From NCBI GenBank assembly GCA_023249695.1, contig JAHFCD010000100.1, forward strand, positions 1 through 7,535: 7,535 bases of DNA. The letters are read 5' to 3'. The position numbers were made by a program, and so were the translations under genes. The notes under the pieces are model-generated. The model did not search any database. It was not told where the DNA came from and saw only the letters and a list, made by a program, of their open reading frames with translations. This document shows positions 1 through 4,611 of this stretch, piece after piece (position 1 is the first letter of the stretch; every line of letters starts with the position of its first letter). Source of the DNA: Elusimicrobiota bacterium (GTDB lineage Bacteria; Elusimicrobiota; Elusimicrobia; UBA1565; UBA9628).

Positions 1-489
1 GAAGGGCTCGACGTCGCCGGTCGAGGGCTCGAGGTAGCGCGGGTCCTTCGCCGGATCGGCGACGAAGATCGGCTGGCCGGAGGCGAAGGCCTTGCCGGCG
101 ACGCCTTCCCCGGGCTTGAGGAAGAGCTTTTGCGCGTTCTCCATGATCAGGCTGCGCGCGGCGACGATCTTCAGGCAGCCTTCCTTCTCGTCCCAGTTCA
201 TGACCGAGCCGCGGTCGCACTTCATCAGCTGGCAGGCGCAGTCGAGGACCGCGCGGCCGAACTCCTCCCGGGAGATGGCTCCCGAATGGGAGACGCCGTG
301 CTCCTGAAGGGCCAGCAGCATGTTCAGGAGCTCATCGAGCTTGCTCCAGCCCTCGGGGGCGCGCGCCGGGGCGGGGGCGGACGCGGGCCGGGACGCTTCT
401 AAGGAATAGAGCCGGCGAAGAGTGAGGGCGAGGGCGGCCAAGAGGACGACGCAGAGGCCCACGGCCCACCAGAATAAGCCTTCTTCCAT
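1..489 (-). CDS. Membrane-anchored GAF-domain protein (3' part off the left edge)
   Basis: The reading frame opens at the ATG at 489 and stays open for 163 codons to the window edge, so the C-terminus is missing. Residues about 5-25 (rich in W, L, V and A) form one N-terminal membrane segment followed by RR, which predicts a cytoplasmic remainder. A proline/alanine linker (about 32-46) and a helix (about 48-64) lead into a GAF domain from about residue 70. The strand containing CDRGSVMNWD, the LKIVAARSL strand, and GEGVAGKAFASGQPIFVAD at 128-145 are the typical GAF core. GAF domains bind small ligands or serve as dimerising sensor modules in front of output domains such as GGDEF, HD-GYP, kinase or PP2C. 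The output domain here is outside the window, so the function is open. The gene starts 11 bases after the HEAT gene stop, so it is probably the third gene of the nagZ operon. Domain call fairly sure; role unknown. Confidence 0.8.
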   Translation of the reverse strand, partial: MEEGLFWWAVGLCVVLLAALALTLRRLYSLEASRPASAPAPARAPEGWSKLDELLNMLLALQEHGVSHSGAISREEFGRAVLDCACQLMKCDRGSVMNWDEKEGCLKIVAARSLIMENAQKLFLKPGEGVAGKAFASGQPIFVADPAKDPRYLEPSTGDVEPF

Positions 490-500
490 ACGGGCCTATT

Positions 501-1538
501 TTACTTCTTTTTTTCGGGCTCGATGAGGGTTCGGGCCTCGGCTTCGCCGACCATGTCGACGAGCTGGGCGGCGGCGCCCCGGCGCATGGTTTCATCGCCG
601 GTTTGGCGGGCGTAGCGGACGAGGAAAGGGATGATCTTGGGGCTGCGCGAGCTGAAGGCGGCGGTCGCCCAATACAGCCGTTCGGTATCGTTCGTGACGG
701 CGTCGTGCTCGCGCACGAGCGCCTCGGCTTCCTCGTCGGTGGACGAGACCCCGATCTTGAGGGCCATGTGGTGGCGGATCTCGGCGTCGACCTTGGGGTC
801 GCGGAGCAGGGCCAGCATCTGGACTCGGGTCGCGCGGGCGTCCGCGAGGTCGATCGGGGCCGCGACGGCGAGCGCGGCGCGCTCGCTGGCGATCAGGTCG
901 CCGGAAGCGCTCCAGGCGCGGAGCTTGGGCAAGGTCTGCTTCCAGTAGTAGCGGCCGAGCAGGGCCCCGACCTTCGGGCTTTCCAGGCTCTTGCTCTCCA
1001 GCAAGGGCAGGGACTTCTCGGGCTCCCACTGCGCGAGCACGGACAGCGCCTCGTACTGCGTCCACCAGGAGTTGCGCTCCGTCATCATGTTGTTCTCGGT
1101 GACGCTGCTCGCGCCGAACTTGCGGCCGGCGATGGCGCGGATCATGGGCAGGGCCGCGCGCGCGCGCAGCCGGAAGGCCCCGTTGACGCCGAACAGCTGG
1201 GCCTCTGGCTCGGGCTGGCGCAGGTAGGTCATGAAGATCGGCTCGAGCTGGGGGCTCGCCGGCGCGATGCGGGCCAGGGAGGCCATGACCGAGTCGCGCG
1301 TGTACGTGTCCGTGAAGCGCGAGAACAGGTCGAACAGGTGGGCCACGTCCTGCCCCGAGACCGGCGCGGTCCTGGCGATCAGATCGAGGATCTTGGTCCG
1401 CTCGGCGGAATTGGTGGCCTCGATGAAGCGGTCCTTCAAGACGGTCACGCTGGGCGCGGCCGCGGGCGTCTCCGCCGCCCGCGCGGGGAGCGAGGTCCGG
1501 AAGAGCAGAAGCGAAGCGGCGAGGACGGCGGTGATCAT
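501..1538 (-). CDS. Exported HEAT-like repeat protein
   Basis: 345 residues. The N-terminus has a signal peptide: hydrophobic stretch about residues 3-13, then a likely cleavage at ARA/AE around residue 21, predicting export to the periplasm. An arginine at 14 makes the hydrophobic core short. The mature part is almost entirely helical, with repeated pairs of amphipathic helices: stretches such as DSVMASLARIAP, LPMIRAIAG, LPLLESKSLES, MLALLRDP, HHMALKIGV, IIPFLVRYARQ and AAAQLVDMVGEA suit HEAT-type alpha-solenoid repeats, usually protein-interaction scaffolds. No catalytic motif is visible. The ATG at 1538 is chosen because it begins the signal peptide, overlaps the nagZ stop as TAATG and has a GGAG ribosome site six bases upstream. 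The frame remains open further upstream, but that part only shadows nagZ. Translational coupling to nagZ suggests a cell-envelope role, by inference. The protein ends in a lysine run (EKKK). Confidence 0.85.
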   Translation of the reverse strand: MITAVLAASLLLFRTSLPARAAETPAAAPSVTVLKDRFIEATNSAERTKILDLIARTAPVSGQDVAHLFDLFSRFTDTYTRDSVMASLARIAPASPQLEPIFMTYLRQPEPEAQLFGVNGAFRLRARAALPMIRAIAGRKFGASSVTENNMMTERNSWWTQYEALSVLAQWEPEKSLPLLESKSLESPKVGALLGRYYWKQTLPKLRAWSASGDLIASERAALAVAAPIDLADARATRVQMLALLRDPKVDAEIRHHMALKIGVSSTDEEAEALVREHDAVTNDTERLYWATAAFSSRSPKIIPFLVRYARQTGDETMRRGAAAQLVDMVGEAEARTLIEPEKKK

Positions 1539-3001
1539 TATTTTCTCCGGGCCAAGACGCGGGACAGCGCCGCCTCGAGGCTGACGAGGCGGTAGCCGGC
1601 GGCGTCCACGACGGTCATGGACTTGGGGCAAAGGTCGAGGTCCCAGGAGGACCGGATCAAAACGGCGGCGGTTTTGGCCGCGGCCGTTCCGGCGAGAAGC
1701 TTCAGCGCGGCGGCCTGGCCCGGGAAGCGCCGGGCCTCGAAGGACAGAAAGACCACGCGTTTCGCCGCGGCGGCGAGCGCGGGCAGGCGGCCGAGCTCCG
1801 CGGTCGTGATCGGCGCGCGCGCGAACGCGCAGCCGGGCGCCAGACGGCGCGCGAGGGCCTCGGGGCCGCCGTAGCCGCCCTCGAACGTGAAGCGCTCGCG
1901 CACCTCGCGGAAGTCGGGGAGCACGATGAGGGTTTCCGGAGACAGCGGCACGGGCAGGGCCGTCGCGCCGCGCCGCGCCAAGACGACGGCGCGCGCCGCG
2001 ATCCGGGCGGACAGCTTGGCGCCCTCGGCGAGCTTGGCCGCGGGCGCCTTGCGGCGGTGGAGCAGGCGGGTGATGCGGGCGTCGGCGGCGGCGAGCTGCT
2101 TCTCGGGCGCGCCGGCCTCCCTGAGGAGAGCGACCGCGTCGGTCATGCCCTGGAGGTCGTGGGCGATCATCAGCACGTCGTGGCCCGCGTCGAGGCATTT
2201 GAGCGTCGCCTCGGCGACCGGCCAGCGCTTGGTGATCGCGCCCATGCACAGGTCGTCGCTGACGACGAGGCCGTCGTAGCCGAGCTCTCCGCGCAGGACG
2301 TCGCCCACGATCTTCCGGGAGAACGTCGCCACCTCCTTGTCGAACGTGGGGAAGCGGACGTGCGAGGTCATCACCGCGTCGACGCCCGCGGCGCACGCGG
2401 CGCGGAAGGGGGCAAGGTGGGTGCGCGAGAACGCGGCGCGCGGAAGCCTGATCGTCGGCAGGTCGATATGCGCGTCCACGGTCGCCGCGCCCTTGCCGGG
2501 GAAGTGCTTCGCGCAGGCGGAGACCCCGCTGTCCTGCATGCCGCGGACGAAGGCGGCGCCGAGGCGCGCGGCGAGTTTCGGATCAGGTCCGAAGGACCGG
2601 ATACCGATGCCGGGGTTGTAATCCTCGGTCGCCACGTCGAGCACGGGCGCCAGGTTCATGCGGATGCCCAGAGGCGCGAGCTCGCGCGCCATCTGGCGGC
2701 CGACGGCGTACGCGAGCCTGGGATCGCGCGCGCGCCCCAGTGCCGCGTTGCCGGGGAAGGGGGTGACCCCGCTCTTAAAGCGAAGCACCCAGCCGCCCTC
2801 GTGGTCGATGGCGACGAGCAGCGGGCGGCCGAGGCGCTGCTCGAGCTCCGACACGTAGGCCTTGGTCTGAGCGGGCGTCTCGATGTTGCGCGCGAGCAGG
2901 AGGACGCCGGTCGCGCCGGTCGACTTGAACAAGGACACGGTCTGGCGCGACGGCTTGAGGCCGTACACGCCGAACATGAACAAGCGCCCGGGATCGGTCA
3001 T
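1538..3001 (-). CDS. nagZ: Beta-N-acetylglucosaminidase, glycoside hydrolase family 3 (NagZ type)
   Basis: 487 residues. NagZ removes N-acetylglucosamine from GlcNAc-1,6-anhydroMurNAc muropeptides in peptidoglycan recycling. Family marks in the TIM barrel (about 1-320): IDHEGG at 65-70, NLAPVLDV at 116-123, RSFG at 135-138, KHFPGKG at 165-171 followed by the Asp176-x-His178 catalytic dyad typical of NagZ, TSH at 212-214, and VVSDDL at 246-251 carrying the Asp nucleophile. No signal peptide is seen, so it is predicted cytoplasmic. Residues about 330-487 add a second alpha/beta domain of GH3 C-terminal type (start SARIAARAVVL, later VLIRSSWDLDL and SLEAALSRVLA). Typical Gram-negative NagZ is about 340 residues and single-domain; the two-domain Bacillus enzyme is about 640, so this is intermediate. 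Position 71 is Trp, where many relatives have Arg (GGRV), and 67 is His rather than Gln. First gene of a leftward operon; no Shine-Dalgarno is seen before its ATG. Confidence 0.92.
   Translation of the reverse strand: MTDPGRLFMFGVYGLKPSRQTVSLFKSTGATGVLLLARNIETPAQTKAYVSELEQRLGRPLLVAIDHEGGWVLRFKSGVTPFPGNAALGRARDPRLAYAVGRQMARELAPLGIRMNLAPVLDVATEDYNPGIGIRSFGPDPKLAARLGAAFVRGMQDSGVSACAKHFPGKGAATVDAHIDLPTIRLPRAAFSRTHLAPFRAACAAGVDAVMTSHVRFPTFDKEVATFSRKIVGDVLRGELGYDGLVVSDDLCMGAITKRWPVAEATLKCLDAGHDVLMIAHDLQGMTDAVALLREAGAPEKQLAAADARITRLLHRRKAPAAKLAEGAKLSARIAARAVVLARRGATALPVPLSPETLIVLPDFREVRERFTFEGGYGGPEALARRLAPGCAFARAPITTAELGRLPALAAAAKRVVFLSFEARRFPGQAAALKLLAGTAAAKTAAVLIRSSWDLDLCPKSMTVVDAAGYRLVSLEAALSRVLARRK
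1545..1548 (-). promoter_or_regulatory. Ribosome binding site of the HEAT-repeat gene
   Basis: GGAG on the minus strand, six bases (AAAATA) before the ATG at 1538, lies inside the last codons of nagZ. It fixes the start of the HEAT-like gene and shows that Shine-Dalgarno initiation is used in this genome, in contrast to the four gene starts that lack such a site. Confidence 0.65.
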
Positions 3002-3007
3002 CCGGCA

Positions 3008-3039
3008 AGTTTAACAAAGGGGCGCGTCGCTTTTGTTAA
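3008..3039 (-). promoter_or_regulatory. Putative nagZ promoter, leftward
   Basis: On the minus strand, TAAACT (3013-3008) fits a -10 element and lies exactly six bases before the nagZ ATG at 3001, placing the predicted +1 on the start codon. The best -35 candidate is TTAACA (3039-3034, 5 of 6 to TTGACA), but the spacer is 20 bases, longer than the preferred 17, so the -35 assignment is weak. The -10 lies in one arm and the -35 in the other arm of the inverted repeat at 3010-3040. Confidence 0.45.
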
Positions 3040-3040
3040 A
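3010..3040. repeat. Perfect 9-bp inverted repeat in the nagZ/CNB1 divergent region
   Basis: TTTAACAAA at 3010-3018 and its exact reverse complement TTTGTTAAA at 3032-3040 are separated by a GC-rich 13-base spacer. The AT-rich arms stand out in a region of about 70% GC. They overlap the predicted promoter elements on both strands, so the repeat may simply reflect two mirror-image promoters or may also be an operator. If transcription starts at the ATGs, it is not transcribed and is not an RNA hairpin. Confidence 0.75.
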
Positions 3041-3042
3041 GT
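3011..3042 (+). promoter_or_regulatory. Putative promoter of the first CNB gene, rightward
   Basis: TAAAGT at 3037-3042 is a plausible -10 element (the key TA and final T are present) and ends six bases before the ATG at 3049. TTAACA at 3011-3016 is a 5-of-6 match to a -35 but at a 20-base spacer. This -10 overlaps the presumed -35 of the leftward nagZ promoter, so the two promoters could not easily be occupied at once. Confidence 0.45.
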
Positions 3043-3048
3043 ATGAAC

Positions 3049-3459
3049 ATGGACGCCCTTACTTTTCTTCGGGAACGAGTGGCGTTGTTCGCCGGCGTCT
3101 CCGAGGAGCACCTGACGGCTCTGGCGACGGAGGCCACCCTCAGCTCCTATAAGAGCGGGCAGACCATCATGTTCAAGGGCGCGACCGTGGACGGCCTTCA
3201 CGTCATGGCCGTGGGCAAAGCCGGGGTCTTCATCAAGCCTGCGTCCCAGCCGATCGTCCAGGTCGCCGAGCTGGCCTCGGGCGACGTGTTCGGCGAGCTG
3301 TCGATCATCGAGAACGGCACGGCCGGGGCGACGATCAAGGCGACCGAGGACGGGACGTACGTCTTGAACATCCCCCAGGACGCCTTCCGCGTTTTGCTGA
3401 ACGAAAGCCCGGAATTCGTGGACCGGGTAAAGGCGCTGATCGCCTCGCGCAAGCCGTAG
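3049..3459 (+). CDS. Small single-domain cyclic-nucleotide-binding-like protein (CNB1)
   Basis: 136 residues from the ATG at 3049; an in-frame ATG at 3043 would add two residues. I prefer 3049 because the paralog at 4179 starts at the same MDAL and the -10 spacing matches. The protein is one CNB beta-roll: N-terminal helices with LFAGV at 13-17, FKGATVDGL at 42-50, FGELSI at 81-86, then TAGATIKA at 91-98 and a C-terminal helix. CNB domains bind cAMP or cGMP through a phosphate-binding cassette with FGE and a later Arg in R-x-AT. FGE is kept, but the Arg position is Gly/Ala, so canonical nucleotide binding is doubtful. There is no helix-turn-helix, kinase or channel domain and no signal peptide, so it should be cytoplasmic and act through a partner. 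Fold confident; ligand and role unknown. Confidence 0.85.
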   Translation: MDALTFLRERVALFAGVSEEHLTALATEATLSSYKSGQTIMFKGATVDGLHVMAVGKAGVFIKPASQPIVQVAELASGDVFGELSIIENGTAGATIKATEDGTYVLNIPQDAFRVLLNESPEFVDRVKALIASRKP

Positions 3460-3468
3460 TTCGGCGTC

Positions 3469-3497
3469 TTGACAGGGGGCCGCGGCGGGGTCATACT
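3469..3497 (+). promoter_or_regulatory. Sigma-70-type promoter of the CheD-like gene
   Basis: A perfect -35 TTGACA (3469-3474), a 17-base spacer and a -10 CATACT (3492-3497, 4 of 6) lie directly between CNB1 and the next gene. The predicted start of transcription, about seven bases after the -10, falls on the A of the ATG at 3504. No Shine-Dalgarno sequence is present. This is the best-formed promoter in the window. Confidence 0.7.
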
Positions 3498-3503
3498 TGC
3501 CGC

Positions 3504-4106
3504 ATGCGCGCGTGGCTCTCCCCGGCGACGATGCTCCTCCTGACGCTCGCCGTGCCGGCGCTTTCCGAGGACAAAGGCGTCACGGTCGTCGCCACGCGCG
3601 ACAATGCCGCGCGGGGATTCATGGATGACGCGGTGGCGGTCGTCACCCGGCCGCCCAAGAAGAAAGAGCTCTTCCGGGGAACCCCCCGTCTCGACCCGGC
3701 CGTCATCGTGCTCGCCAAAGGCCGTTGGAGCAGCGCGGCCGCCGGCAATACCGTGGATTTCGGCCCGATCCCGATGGGATTTCAAGCCGGCAGCATGGGC
3801 GCGGGTCCGTGCATCGGGCTTATCGTCTGGCGGGCCGGAGGATTGACGACGGTCGGCCACTACGCCGCGACGGAAGACCCGGCCAAGACGCTGGAGCCGG
3901 TCGAGATCGGGCGCCAGGACAAGGCGTATCTTTTCGGCGGCGATGATTCGGATCCCTCGAACCGCGTGCTGGCCGCCGTGCTGGACGCGTTGAAGAAGAA
4001 GGGCGTGCGGCCGGCCGGCTACGCGGACTTCGACGCGCTTTGGATCGATGGGGATGGGAACGTCGCCGTGCACTCCGGGGCCAAGCCTTCGACGCCGCCC
4101 CGCTGA
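3504..4106 (+). CDS. Exported protein with a CheD-like cysteine deamidase signature
   Basis: 200 residues. Residues 1-21 look like a signal peptide (MRAW, hydrophobic core about 8-18, likely cleavage ALS/ED), so the product is probably periplasmic or secreted. The best match by eye is CheD, the chemoreceptor glutamine deamidase. Ser97-MGAGP-Cys103-IG lines up with the CheD segment TLGLGSC, with Ser at the Thr position and Cys as nucleophile six residues later. His119 in VGHYA corresponds to the catalytic His about 17 residues on. Later, KAYLFGG (140-146), a helix beginning near N153, KKKGV (164-168) and DGDGNVAVHSG (182-192) resemble the CheD second half. The stretch between His119 and FGG is shorter than in CheD. 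CheD itself is cytoplasmic, so a signal peptide is unusual. Known from sequence: export signal and the S-C-H pattern. Inferred: fold and deamidase/hydrolase activity. It lies between two CNB paralogs and has its own promoter. Confidence 0.6.
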   Translation: MRAWLSPATMLLLTLAVPALSEDKGVTVVATRDNAARGFMDDAVAVVTRPPKKKELFRGTPRLDPAVIVLAKGRWSSAAAGNTVDFGPIPMGFQAGSMGAGPCIGLIVWRAGGLTTVGHYAATEDPAKTLEPVEIGRQDKAYLFGGDDSDPSNRVLAAVLDALKKKGVRPAGYADFDALWIDGDGNVAVHSGAKPSTPPR

Positions 4107-4113
4107 GCGGCCG

Positions 4114-4138
4114 AGGACCCCGCCGAGCTGGGTCTTTT
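4114..4138 (+). terminator. Weak intrinsic terminator after the CheD-like gene
   Basis: The left arm AGGACCC (4114-4120) pairs with GGGTCTT (4130-4136) as a 7-bp stem including one G-U pair, with a nine-base loop. The run of four T (4135-4138) overlaps the stem base. It starts eight bases after the stop codon. The short stem and short T run make this a modest terminator candidate separating the CheD-like gene from CNB2. Confidence 0.35.
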
Positions 4139-4166
4139 GACCCTGTTCGTGCCGCGCGTCCGGAGC

Positions 4167-4172
4167 TATCAT
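4167..4172 (+). promoter_or_regulatory. Putative -10 element of the second CNB gene
   Basis: TATCAT (5 of 6 to TATAAT) ends six bases before the ATG at 4179, the same offset as for the other three promoter-proximal genes. No good -35 lies at 16-18 bases. TTGACC at 4137-4142 is a good -35 match but 24 bases away. The GAGGG just before the ATG (4173-4177) is only one base from it, too close for a working Shine-Dalgarno. Confidence 0.4.
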
Positions 4173-4178
4173 GAGGGC

Positions 4179-4610
4179 ATGGATGCCCTGGCCTTCCTTC
4201 GCGACCGCGTGTCGCTGTTCGCCGGCGTGAGCGACGAGAACCTGGCCGCCCTGGCCCGCGTCTCGGAGGTCTTGTCCTTCAAAGCGGGGCAGACCATCCT
4301 GTTCAAGGGCGCGACGGTCGACGGGCTGCACATCGTCGTCACGGGCCAGGCGGACGTGCATATGAGAGCCTCGAACAAGACCATGGTGCGCGTCGCCGAG
4401 CTGAGCGAAGGCGAGGTGTTCGGCGAGATGTCCATCGTCGAGATGGGCATCGCTGGGGCGACGATCAAGGCCTCCGGGAACGGGGCGGTCGTGCTGATGC
4501 TCCCCCAGGAATCCTTCCGCCGCGTCCTTCAGCAGGACGAGGCCTTCGCCGTGCGCGTCAACGTCCTCATCGTCTCGCGCCGCTCCGCGCCGGTCTCCAT
4601 CCCCGCGTAG
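4179..4610 (+). CDS. Small single-domain cyclic-nucleotide-binding-like protein (CNB2), paralog of CNB1
   Basis: 143 residues. It aligns with CNB1 without a gap over the first 136 positions, 75 identical by hand count (about 55%), and has a seven-residue tail ending SIPA. The ATG at 4179 gives the MDALAFLR start shared with CNB1. An upstream TTG at 4137 would add 14 residues with no counterpart in the paralog, so it is not used. The CNB features are the same: LFAGV 13-17, FKGATVDGL 42-50, FGEMSI 81-86, and IAGATIKA 91-98 in place of the usual R-x-AT, so the phosphate-contacting Arg is again absent. The FKGATVDGLH and AGATIKA blocks are the best conserved parts. No DNA-binding or catalytic domain is attached. 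The stop is one base from the stop of the convergent pbpC. Duplication of CNB1 is the simplest origin; function unknown. Confidence 0.85.
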   Translation: MDALAFLRDRVSLFAGVSDENLAALARVSEVLSFKAGQTILFKGATVDGLHIVVTGQADVHMRASNKTMVRVAELSEGEVFGEMSIVEMGIAGATIKASGNGAVVLMLPQESFRRVLQQDEAFAVRVNVLIVSRRSAPVSIPA

Positions 4611-4611
4611 C

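Noticed and set aside
490..503. TAAAAT before the GAF gene as a fifth leaderless promoter
   Set aside because: It is a fair -10 match on the minus strand (503-498), but the offset to the ATG is eight bases rather than six, no -35 is visible, and the gene sits 11 bases behind the HEAT gene with an AGG nearby, so operon read-through is simpler.
603..1595. 330-codon open frame on the plus strand opposite the HEAT-like gene
   Set aside because: Low-complexity Gly/Arg/Ala/Glu product antisense to a gene with a signal peptide, ribosome site and operon overlap.
1539..2396. Upstream extension of the HEAT-like gene frame into nagZ
   Set aside because: The extension is the shadow of nagZ in another frame and Arg-rich. 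The signal peptide and GGAG mark the true start at 1538.
4137..4178. TTG start adding 14 residues to CNB2
   Set aside because: The added residues have no counterpart in CNB1, and the segment contains the terminator end and the -10 hexamer. The shared MDAL start at 4179 is better.
3049..4610. CNB proteins as CRP/FNR-type transcription factors
   Set aside because: Both end right after the C-terminal helix of the CNB domain, at 136 and 143 residues, with no helix-turn-helix.
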